Source: JAWKZG01 sp041396125
GTDB taxonomy: Bacteria; Pseudomonadota; Gammaproteobacteria; Competibacterales; Competibacteraceae
DNA length: 64,000 bases
Direction: 5' to 3'
NCBI GenBank assembly: GCA_041396125.1
Contig: JAWKZG010000001.1
Span: forward strand, 248,001-312,000
In this document: positions 1 to 6,364 of the stretch, one piece after another
How the letters are laid out: each line of letters starts with the position of its first letter
How positions within the stretch are numbered: the first letter of the stretch is position 1
Notes under the pieces: generated by a model
The model's input: the letters and a program-made list of their open reading frames with translations, nothing else
Databases searched by the model: none
What the model was told of the DNA's origin: nothing
Program-made: the position numbers and the translations under genes

Positions 1-94
1 TGAGTATGCCTACAGCGGTCATCAAAAATGGTAGAGGCGTTGTTTTTTGACCACGCTGAAATGCGGCCGGACACTGTCCCGAGCGTGGCTGCAT
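1..94 (-). CDS. Partial unidentified ORF at the window edge
   Basis: An open frame begins at an ATG at 94 on the minus strand and runs off the window after 31 codons. It starts five bases after the reconstructed stop of the DUF58 gene, as expected for the next gene of a MoxR-DUF58 operon. Those operons often continue with DUF4381 and von Willebrand factor A proteins. The translated piece has a basic N-terminus followed by a hydrophobic stretch (PLPFLMTAVGIL), which could be the start of a membrane segment. A second ATG lies at 22. Too short to assign; the start is uncertain. Confidence 0.3.
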   Translation of the reverse strand, partial: MQPRSGQCPAAFQRGQKTTPLPFLMTAVGIL

Positions 95-98
95 TGCA

Positions 99-973
99 TC
101 AGCGGCGTTGCTCTTGCTGGTGGAAAAAGCGCAGTAGCGCGGCTGCGGGCGACACTGACGGATTGAGCTCCAGTGGGCTTAGTCCCAGCGTGGCAAAAAT
201 CCGTCGCTGCTGTTGGCGCAGAGTGGTCATCTGCTCCTGGCAGAATGCACGTACGCGAGAATCGCTGCTGTCGAGGGCAATTCCTCGCCGCTTTCCGGGT
301 CCCGCAGGCGCAACAGTCCGAGCGCTGGCAGGGTGTCTTCGGCGGGGTCGCTAAGCAGCACCGGAATGAGTTCATGGCGGCGCTGGGTCAGGTGTAATGC
401 ACGCTGGTAGTCCACGGCGAGAAAATCCGAAATCAGAAAAGTCAGGCTGTGATGGCGCACCAGATTGTTCAGGCGATTCAGTGCCAGGGTAATATCGGTA
501 CGCTGCCCGGCCGGCTGACAGCCTTGCAGATTGTCAAACAGGCGTAAGCCATGGCGACGGCCTTTGCCAGGCGGTACAAAGCGCTCAATGCGATCGCTGA
601 ACAGCAACAGACCCACTCTGTCATTATTACGCAGTGCGCTGAACGCCACGATGGAGGCTAATTCCAGAGCCAGTGTCAGCTTGTGTTTGCGGGTACTGCC
701 GAACTGGGTGGAGGCGCTCATGTCGATGACCAGCATGACGGTCAGTTCGCGCTCTTCGATATAACGCTTGACGAAGGGTACTCCCTGCCGGGCGGTGACA
801 TTCCAGTCAATGGTCCGTATATCGTCGCCAGGCATATATTCACGTACATCGATAAATTCGGTGCCACGGCCCTTGAATACACTATGATAAGCGCCAGCGA
901 CCGAACCATCGACCAGACGACGGGCTTTCAGACGCAATTGTTTAGCCTGGCGGGCAAAATCCGCGGTCAGCAT
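99..973 (-). CDS. DUF58 domain protein (MoxR-associated), one frameshift
   Basis: DUF58 proteins accompany MoxR AAA ATPases and contain a degenerate von Willebrand A-like fold; their exact role is poorly defined. The N-terminal part shows the family hallmark GRGTEFIDVREYMPGDDIRT followed by IDWNVTARQG, then MLVIDMSAS (a MIDAS-like DxSxS). The intact frame from 973 stops at 227, but after DPESGEELP the family C-terminus (DSSDSRVRAFCQEQ, later LRFFHQQEQRR) resumes in another frame and ends at 99. This places a single-base indel near 271-280. Repaired length is about 291 residues, normal for the family. It lies 12 bp after the MoxR gene, so the two are co-transcribed. The break looks like a sequencing error. 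Confidence 0.82.
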
Positions 974-985
974 AAGTCTGACGGA

Positions 986-1987
986 TCAGGGGACAGGCAG
1001 GTGATCCAGCAGCTGCTGGATCAAGGCATCGGTATCGAGACCGTCGGCCTCTGCCTCGTAGCTGAGCAGAATGCGATGGCGCAGCACATCGGGCGCGATT
1101 GATTTGACATCCTGCGGGATAACATAAGTACGGCCCTGCAGAAAGGCATAGGCTTTGGCCGCCAGGGCCAGATTGATGCTGGCGCGCGGTGAGCCACCGT
1201 ACTCGATATAGTGATTGAGTGGCAGACCGGCAGTTTCGGGATCGCGAGTGGCAAACACCAGATCGACGATATATTTTTTGATTTTACTGTCCAGGTGAAC
1301 CTGATCGACCAACTGGCGGGCGTGCAGAATGTCTTCTGTGCTGGCCACTGCAGTGACGGATTCCTGCTGATAGGTGTGTGCCATCCGCTCCAGTATTTCC
1401 AGTTCCTGCTCACGACTGGGATAAGTAAGCCGGAGTTTCAACATGAAGCGGTCCAGCTGTGCTTCCGGCAGCGGGTAAGTGCCATCCTGTTCCAGCGGAT
1501 TCATGGTGGCCAACACCAGAAAAGGCTGTGGCAGTGCAAAACTTTCATCACCGATAGTGACCTGCTGTTCCTGCATGGCTTCCAGCAAAGCGCTTTGTAC
1601 TTTCGCCGGTGCCCGATTGATCTCATCGGCCAGTACCAGATTTGCGAAAATAGGGCCTTTGCGGACACTGAACTCGCCTTGCTGGGGCTGATAGATCAAG
1701 GTGCCGATCAAATCTGCCGGTAGTAGATCGGGGGTGAACTGAACCCGCTGGTAGTCTGCATGCAGGGTTTGCGCAAGTGTGGTGACTGCGCGTGTCTTGG
1801 CTAGCCCCGGCACCCCTTCCAGCAGGATATGGCCATTCGCAAGCAAGCCGACCAGCAGACGTTCCAACATTGGTCGCTGTCCCACGATGATTGTTTCCAG
1901 CGATTGCAGTAAACGATCCGCTAACGGATTCGCGTGCTGTGCTGACGCAGGGAGACCGGCAGTGATGTCGGGTTGGTCAAGTGGCAT
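986..1987 (-). CDS. MoxR family AAA+ ATPase
   Basis: A MoxR-type AAA+ ATPase of 333 residues, thought to act as a chaperone-like remodeler for the VWA and DUF58 proteins encoded next to it. Visible motifs are Walker A GVPGLAKT (about residues 58-65), Walker B VLADE (about 117-122) followed by INRAP, and a sensor-1 region with ATMNPLEQDGTYPLPEAQLDRF split over about 160-185. The C-terminal lid contains YIEYGGSPRAS, characteristic of MoxR. It is the first gene of a minus-strand operon with the DUF58 gene. Its promoter should lie in 1988-2110, which is not otherwise occupied. Family assignment is secure; the client process is unknown. Confidence 0.92.
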   Translation of the reverse strand: MPLDQPDITAGLPASAQHANPLADRLLQSLETIIVGQRPMLERLLVGLLANGHILLEGVPGLAKTRAVTTLAQTLHADYQRVQFTPDLLPADLIGTLIYQPQQGEFSVRKGPIFANLVLADEINRAPAKVQSALLEAMQEQQVTIGDESFALPQPFLVLATMNPLEQDGTYPLPEAQLDRFMLKLRLTYPSREQELEILERMAHTYQQESVTAVASTEDILHARQLVDQVHLDSKIKKYIVDLVFATRDPETAGLPLNHYIEYGGSPRASINLALAAKAYAFLQGRTYVIPQDVKSIAPDVLRHRILLSYEAEADGLDTDALIQQLLDHLPVP

Positions 1988-2112
1988 TGCAATAGTTCCC
2001 GATGGTGGTTAGGAATTGTTATATAATTAATTTTCAGCAGCAAAGGAGTATAGCGTTTTTCGCCCCGCTGCAGGAAAAAGCGGCTGTTTGCTGCAGATGT
2101 TTCGCGCAAGGC

Positions 2113-2140
2113 TTGACGAGCAAATGTTTACGCTTATAAT
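2113..2140 (+). promoter_or_regulatory. Sigma-70 promoter for the tRNA-Gly cluster
   Basis: A TTGACG -35 box (2113-2118) and a perfect TATAAT -10 box (2135-2140) are separated by 16 bp. tRNA-Gly begins 15 bp after the -10. The stretch between is rich in G and C (AACGCGTCTG), as in stringently controlled stable-RNA promoters. Confidence 0.75.
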
Positions 2141-2154
2141 AACGCGTCTGTCGG

Positions 2155-2230
<76 letters not shown>

Positions 2231-2244
2231 AAAGAATAATACGA

Positions 2245-2269
2245 AACCCCGGCTTGATCGGGGTTTTTT
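2245..2269 (+). terminator. Rho-independent terminator after tRNA-Gly
   Basis: AACCCCG (2245-2251) pairs with CGGGGTT (2259-2265) over a 7-nt loop, followed by a run of Ts. It lies between tRNA-Gly and tRNA-Cys, so it may only partly attenuate, or the later tRNAs may have their own promoter. Confidence 0.75.
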
Positions 2270-2306
2270 CATTATGTAAGCTTCTTAACTGAAATTTTTA
2301 TTTAAA

Positions 2307-2380
2307 GGCTGGGTGGCAGAGTGGTCATGCAGCGGCCTGCAAAGCCGTGTACGCCGGTTCGATTCCGACCCCAGCCTCCA
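2307..2380 (+). tRNA. tRNA-Cys (anticodon GCA)
   Basis: The acceptor stem starts GGCTGGG and pairs with CCCAGCC near 2370-2376. The anticodon stem GCGGC/GCCGT encloses the loop CTGCAAA, anticodon GCA. The T arm has GGTTCGATTCC, and CCA is encoded at 2378-2380. Second tRNA of the Gly-Cys-Leu cluster. Confidence 0.96.
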
Positions 2381-2390
2381 CATTCCCTTA

Positions 2391-2479
2391 GCCCGGGTGG
2401 TGGAATTGGTAGACACAGCGGACTTAAAATCCGCCGGGGGGAAACTCCTGTACCGGTTCGAGTCCGGTCCTGGGCACCA
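2391..2479 (+). tRNA. tRNA-Leu (anticodon TAA)
   Basis: A class II tRNA with a long variable arm. The acceptor stem GCCCGGG pairs with CCTGGGC, the D arm has TGGAATTGGTAGACAC, and the anticodon stem GCGGA/TCCGC encloses CTTAAAA, anticodon TAA. The T arm has GGTTCGAGTCC and CCA is encoded at 2477-2479. It lies 10 bp after tRNA-Cys. Confidence 0.96.
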
Positions 2480-2502
2480 TATAGCTATCCGAGCAAACTC
2501 AT

Positions 2503-2526
2503 AAACCCGCGTAATTGCGGGTTTTT
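2503..2526 (+). terminator. Rho-independent terminator of the tRNA cluster
   Basis: AAACCCGC (2503-2510) pairs with GCGGGTTT (2517-2524) over a 6-nt loop, and the T-rich 3' arm runs into further Ts. It closes the Gly-Cys-Leu tRNA transcription unit. Confidence 0.8.
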
Positions 2527-2846
2527 GCGTTGTTTAGTTTGCTGAAGTCACTATGCATTACGCTTTGGCGATAATGCTTCATATGTCCCACAGATATTAG
2601 TTCATAGGTCAGCAGGCAGCATTGCGATTATTGATCTATCTTTGTCGATAATATTTGGTAATACACGCTGCTTGAATCTCGTTCCTATCCCCGAATTGAT
2701 AAAAACGCGTAGGCCCAAATGCACGTAGACTGCGGACCCCCAGGCTATGCATGTGGCGTGGCAGGGTTTTACCGGGGCTTTGTTTGAACCCGGGCAGGCG
2801 CTGGATGCCAGCCGCTATAAACGACGCAGTAAGGAGAGGTGACAAC
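2527..2846. other. Gene-poor stretch after the tRNA cluster
   Basis: I see no supported gene here. A 71-codon minus-strand frame (2636-2851) has no recognisable family, no convincing ribosome binding site and overlaps the neighbouring palindrome, so I do not call it. Confidence 0.4.
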
Positions 2847-2908
2847 CGCAATCTTGCGAGCAGACGTCGGGCTTGCGATAGTGGCCAAGCAATGCCCGCA
2901 AGATTGCG
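2847..2908. repeat. Long bipartite inverted repeat (palindromic element)
   Basis: A perfect 12-bp inverted repeat, CGCAATCTTGCG at 2847-2858 and CGCAAGATTGCG at 2897-2908, encloses a 38-bp insert. That insert itself can fold, with GGGC/GCCC and GCTTG/CAAGC pairing. There is no T-tract on either strand, so it is not a standard terminator. It lies 22 bp beyond the stop codon of the minus-strand gene ending at 2931, a position typical of REP-like elements or 3'-end stabilising hairpins. Confidence 0.6.
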
Positions 2909-2930
2909 ATAACACCCAGGAATGGTACGG

Positions 2931-3446
2931 TTAGAAAATGTTTTCGCTGGGTTCCTGGGTTGCTTCTGGCGTTTGCCGGAAATGCTTGAAGCTTGTCCCC
3001 AGCTTGCCCAGCAGGCTTAGCAGTAATTCTTTGCGGCTGGATGGCATTGTCTCGCCAATATCCCAATATTCAGCCAGCAGGCGTGCAGCAATGGCTAGCA
3101 TCGGGGCGGTGTCAGCGGCATCCAGCGTGTCATCGGACAGTGCTTGCTGCAGTGCTTTATAAGCTCTTTGCTGGCTTTTGTTCATGCTGCGCGGAGCTTT
3201 GATTTCGGTTGCAGGAGAACTTGGTGCGGGCGCAGCGATGGTCTGGGTTACTTCCTCGGCGTCTTGAGCAAGCGCGGCCGTAGTCTGGGTTACTTCTTCG
3301 GCGTCTTGAACAGGCGCAGTGATCTCCTGGGCAAAAACTTCAATGTCTTGCGCAGGAGTGCTCGGTGGCTGCAGGTGAGCGTAAACTTTTGATGTTTTTT
3401 CGCCTCTCATCAGCCGCAGGCTTTTTTGGAAAAGTCGACTGGCCAT
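2931..3446 (-). CDS. Hypothetical protein with a 14-residue tandem repeat
   Basis: I do not recognise this 171-residue protein. A basic N-terminus (RLFQKSLRLMRGEK) is followed by an acidic, Ala/Gln/Thr-rich low-complexity segment (about residues 30-80). There a 14-residue unit, QDAEEVTQTxAAxA, occurs twice with a degenerate earlier copy. Its DNA unit is 42 bp (copies starting at 3241 and 3283). The C-terminal half (from about MNKSQQRAYKALQQ) is predicted helical and non-repetitive. No signal peptide or membrane segment is seen. It is a single gene on the minus strand with a palindromic element just beyond its stop codon. Repeat and composition suggest a flexible linker between two small domains. 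Confidence 0.6.
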   Translation of the reverse strand: MASRLFQKSLRLMRGEKTSKVYAHLQPPSTPAQDIEVFAQEITAPVQDAEEVTQTTAALAQDAEEVTQTIAAPAPSSPATEIKAPRSMNKSQQRAYKALQQALSDDTLDAADTAPMLAIAARLLAEYWDIGETMPSSRKELLLSLLGKLGTSFKHFRQTPEATQEPSENIF

Positions 3447-3780
3447 AGCGGAAGCCTCGTTTTTGCAAAGGGTTGGAATAACTTAAAAATGCGTTAATCA
3501 CCCTTCCGTAAATCATCCCCGATAATATGCTGTCAGGTAGTTCCTGGTGGTAGGAAGTCGATAACCTGCCATGTGGCTACTGTCGTCCGTTAATAATATC
3601 CGGGCTTAGCCGTTCGCTATCATAACATTCTGGACAGTCGGGGAAATCTGTAATTTGACCCAGGATTTTGTTTACCTCTGGCCAATCAGGCAATAACCAG
3701 GGGCTGGCAATGCGTCTTAAAGTCTGCTGTTAGCTGATTGAGGCTGATGCTGTTGCGCTGATCTCGAATTAAGTGACCGC
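3447..3780. other. Intergenic stretch without a gene
   Basis: No credible coding frame, RNA gene or terminator is seen in this 334-bp interval between two minus-strand hypothetical genes. It must hold the promoter of the repeat-containing gene at 3446, but I cannot pick out clear -35/-10 boxes. Confidence 0.4.
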
Positions 3781-4113
3781 TCAGCTTCTGGTTGGTACAG
3801 GCGCGCTGAGTCTGGGCGGGATTGATCTGCCTGGGAATGGAACGATATTACTGCTGCGGAGGGTTGACGACTGAGTCTCCCATTGGATCTGAATGCCATC
3901 GATAAAGCAGGCGTGTCGTTCATACTGTCTACCGTGATGGTCTATGCCCCAGGCATAAGTATTGCCCGATAAGCCAAGTGGGCGGTTTAGCACGATAGCC
4001 GGCCGGGCCCGTCCATGTACCCGGATTTCACGTACTTGGGCACCGCTGGCGATAAGATGTTTAATAACACGGGTGGTTTGCTGCAAATCGCTGATTAAAT
4101 CATGTTCGCTCAT
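3781..4113 (-). CDS. Small hypothetical protein divergent from the S24 repressor
   Basis: The frame is open from 4167, but the preferred start is the ATG at 4113 (MSEHDLISDLQQ), which has GGAAAT-rich sequence ahead of it. This gives about 110 residues. The first 75 residues look like a compact domain (IRVHGRARPAIVLNRPLG, YAWGIDHHGRQYERHACF), followed by a Ser/Pro/Arg-rich tail. I do not recognise a family. It is divergent from the S24 repressor across 163 bp of palindrome-rich DNA. By position it is likely the repressor's target, as cro or an accessory gene would be in a phage switch, although no phage genes surround it. Confidence 0.6.
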   Translation of the reverse strand: MSEHDLISDLQQTTRVIKHLIASGAQVREIRVHGRARPAIVLNRPLGLSGNTYAWGIDHHGRQYERHACFIDGIQIQWETQSSTLRSSNIVPFPGRSIPPRLSAPVPTRS

Positions 4114-4172
4114 TTTGAATTTCCTTGCGCTAGTCAAGATTGGCGAAAACTGAGCCGACAATGTCAATTAAT

Positions 4173-4222
4173 ATAGCAATAAATTGCAAATAAAGCAAAA
4201 TTTTGCTATTTAATATTGCAAG
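4173..4222. promoter_or_regulatory. Cluster of AT-rich operator-like palindromes
   Basis: Three overlapping dyads share GCAA/TTGC half-sites. GCAAT-AA-ATTGC lies at 4176-4187, TTGC-N7-GCAA at 4184-4198, and the perfect 14-bp palindrome AGCAAAATTTTGCT at 4194-4207, with another TTGCAA nearby. They lie between the divergent starts at 4113 and 4277, exactly where an S24-family repressor would bind to control both genes. Confidence 0.6.
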
Positions 4223-4276
4223 TAACTGCTTTGTGGATTTTTTCTGTTCGGTGCATGGTTTTCAGGAGACTAGATT

Positions 4277-4924
4277 ATGGAACTGGAAAATTTAGCGATG
4301 CGTATTCGGCAATGTGCGGATAAAATTGGCAGCGGCGACGAACTCGCCCGCCGGACGGGTATACCGCGTCGTACCCTGGAAACCTATCTGACCGGTGCTG
4401 CCGAGCCTAAGGCCTCGCGCCTAGCTGCCATAGCCTCTGTGGCAGGTGTCAGCCTGGATTGGCTGATTACGGGGGTTGATCACGGGCATGCGGCGGAAGA
4501 TGATGAGGGTTGGATCGAGGTGCCTTTGTATGATGTTAAAGTCAGCGCAGGGCATGGTGCTCTGCTGGATCATGAGCGCATCATTACCCAGTTGAAATTT
4601 CGTTATTATTCGCTGGCACGAAAAGGCCTGCAAACCGATCAATTATGCGCGGTGCAGGTAACCGGCGATTCAATGCTGCCGACACTGAGCGAAGGCGATA
4701 CACTGCTGATTGATCGGGTTCAGCGGGCCCCAGTGGGGGATGATATTTTTGTGATCCGCCTGAGCGAAGTGTTATTGGCCAAGCGTTTACAACGCCTGGC
4801 CCATGGTGGCATACGTATTCTTAGCGACAACACCCTCTACCCACCGGAGACAATACCTCCAGCGGAATTACCGCAATTAGCGGTGTTGGGGCGGGTTGTA
4901 TGGTTTGGGCGATGGATGATCTGA
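4277..4924 (+). CDS. XRE-family repressor with S24 (LexA/CI-like) peptidase domain
   Basis: A 215-residue regulator with an N-terminal helix-turn-helix (about residues 5-65, GSGDELARRTGIPRRTLETY) and a C-terminal peptidase S24 domain. The self-cleavage site is probably Ala91-Gly92 (KVSAGHGA). The nucleophile is Ser132 in VTGDSMLPTL and the general base Lys169 in VLLAKRL. In this family, RecA-stimulated autoproteolysis inactivates the repressor during DNA damage. A good ribosome binding site (AGGAGA) precedes the ATG. The gene is divergent from a small conserved gene across operator-like palindromes. No other phage genes are present, so it is a stand-alone or domesticated switch. Convergent with yhbY. 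Confidence 0.9.
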   Translation: MELENLAMRIRQCADKIGSGDELARRTGIPRRTLETYLTGAAEPKASRLAAIASVAGVSLDWLITGVDHGHAAEDDEGWIEVPLYDVKVSAGHGALLDHERIITQLKFRYYSLARKGLQTDQLCAVQVTGDSMLPTLSEGDTLLIDRVQRAPVGDDIFVIRLSEVLLAKRLQRLAHGGIRILSDNTLYPPETIPPAELPQLAVLGRVVWFGRWMI

Positions 4925-4961
4925 GATAGCAGAAAACTGCTTTATGATTGTCTGATCGCTG

Positions 4962-5258
4962 TCAGCCTTTGGGCAAGCTGATTTTGGGGTCTTCCGGATT
5001 AGGGCGGTAAAATGTGGCGATATGCCCGATACGTTGAACCAGCTCGGCCTGCAATGTTTCACTGATCTGGCTGATCAGCGATTGTCTTGCATCGCGATCC
5101 GCTGCATTAACGCGAATTTTTAGCAATTCATGATGTGTAAGTGCCTGATCAATTTCGGCCAATACTGTTTCGCTGAGACCGTTAGCACCGATAATCACAA
5201 CGGGCTTGAGATTATGGGCGATGGTTTTTAAGTGGTTTTTTTGCGGGTTGTTAAGCAT
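4962..5258 (-). CDS. yhbY: Ribosome assembly RNA-binding protein YhbY (CRM domain)
   Basis: A 98-residue single-domain CRM protein that binds pre-50S ribosomal particles. The family signature is clear: KTIAHNLKPVVIIGANGLSE near the N-terminus, including the GxxG-type loop, then EIDQALTHHELLKIRV and a C-terminal YRP...KISLP ending. Length matches the E. coli protein. It is divergent from rlmE, the same neighbour as in many gammaproteobacteria, and both products act on the large ribosomal subunit. Confidence 0.94.
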   Translation of the reverse strand: MLNNPQKNHLKTIAHNLKPVVIIGANGLSETVLAEIDQALTHHELLKIRVNAADRDARQSLISQISETLQAELVQRIGHIATFYRPNPEDPKISLPKG

Positions 5259-5513
5259 GATGTTTGATGTGTATAAGAACGTCTGGTCAGATTACCGTAT
5301 TGATAGTGCTCAATTTCTGTTGAGCTCCATTAGCGTTGAGTTGCCATGATACAGCGTGTACAAGCAATGCCGTGATAATACTATGCATCATCGTCAGGTG
5401 CTTACTATTTTGTAATAGGGCTTGAGACTTATAGTCCATGAGAGATCATCATTGATAGCAAACTCGCGACAGGGTCCCGTGCTAATAGTCCGAGCTAATA
5501 TTAAGGAGTAGCT

Positions 5514-6134
5514 ATGGCTCGCAGTAAAAGCAGTGCCCGTTGGCTCAAAGAGCATTTCGAAGACGAGTACGTTAAGCGCGCCCGGCAGGAAGGTTATCGC
5601 TCGCGGGCTGTCTTCAAGCTACAGGAGATCGATAACAAGGACGCGCTGTTTAAGCCTGGTCTGGTTGTTGTGGATCTGGGCGCAGCGCCAGGCGGGTGGT
5701 CGCAGTATGCGATACAACGGCTGCAGGATACCGGCGAGGTAATTGCTCTGGATATCCTGCCTATGGATCCACTGGCCGGCGTAACGGTTTTACAGGGCGA
5801 TTTTCGTGAGCCTGAGGTGCTGGAACAATTGCTTCAGGTGTTGAATAAACGTGCGGTTGACCTTGTAATTTCGGATATGGCCCCCAATACCAGTGGGGTG
5901 AGCGTAGTTGATCAGTCACGCATGATGTACTTGGCTGAACTGGCGCTTGATTTTGCCAAACAGCAGTTGCGGCCAGGTGGTGATTTATTGCTGAAGGTGT
6001 TCCAGGGCGAGGGCTTTGATGAGCTTCTGCGGGAGCTGCGTGCCACCTTTGACCGGGTGCTGGTGCGTAAGCCGAAAGCGTCACGTGCGCGCAGTAAGGA
6101 ACTCTATCTGCTGGCTAGGAACTACGGAGTATAG
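5514..6134 (+). CDS. rlmE: 23S rRNA (uridine-2552) 2'-O-methyltransferase RlmE
   Basis: Methylates the ribose of U2552 in the A loop of 23S rRNA using S-adenosylmethionine, at a late stage of 50S assembly. The 206-residue protein has the SAM-binding loop VVDLGAAPGGWSQYA (about 52-66). The catalytic K-D-K-E tetrad can be placed at Lys35 (AVFKLQEI), Asp121 (SDMAPN), Lys161 (LLKVFQGEG) and Glu196 (SKELYLL). The start is set by AAGGAG upstream of the ATG. ftsH follows after about 230 bp, the conserved rlmE-ftsH order, probably with an additional promoter in the gap. Confidence 0.97.
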   Translation: MARSKSSARWLKEHFEDEYVKRARQEGYRSRAVFKLQEIDNKDALFKPGLVVVDLGAAPGGWSQYAIQRLQDTGEVIALDILPMDPLAGVTVLQGDFREPEVLEQLLQVLNKRAVDLVISDMAPNTSGVSVVDQSRMMYLAELALDFAKQQLRPGGDLLLKVFQGEGFDELLRELRATFDRVLVRKPKASRARSKELYLLARNYGV

Positions 6135-6364
6135 TAATGTCTAATTTAAAATATGTTCTGGAGTGCAAATCCAATGATCGTTTTTATTCCCAGAATATAA
6201 ACTAGGATTGCCCGAGCATTATTGTAATTTTTATTGTCTAGTTTGCTGTCGATTTTGTCGATTTTTTTGAGCCCGCAAACCGCAGGTTGCAGAGATGGCA
6301 GGGTCAGAGAGTATTTAAAACATTTTCCAGTGACTAAGGTAGCTGCATTTTAGAGGTATCGACT

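Noticed and set aside
2636..2851. 71-codon minus-strand ORF after the tRNA cluster
   Set aside because: No ribosome binding site, no family, and it overlaps the start of a palindromic element.
4277..4924. S24 repressor as evidence of an integrated prophage
   Set aside because: No integrase, structural, lysis or replication genes and no attachment repeats are visible around it; neighbours are housekeeping genes.
4928..4946. AGCAG/CTGCT hairpin after the S24 gene as a terminator
   Set aside because: Only a 5-bp stem with a weak T content after it; the convergent yhbY gene begins close by.
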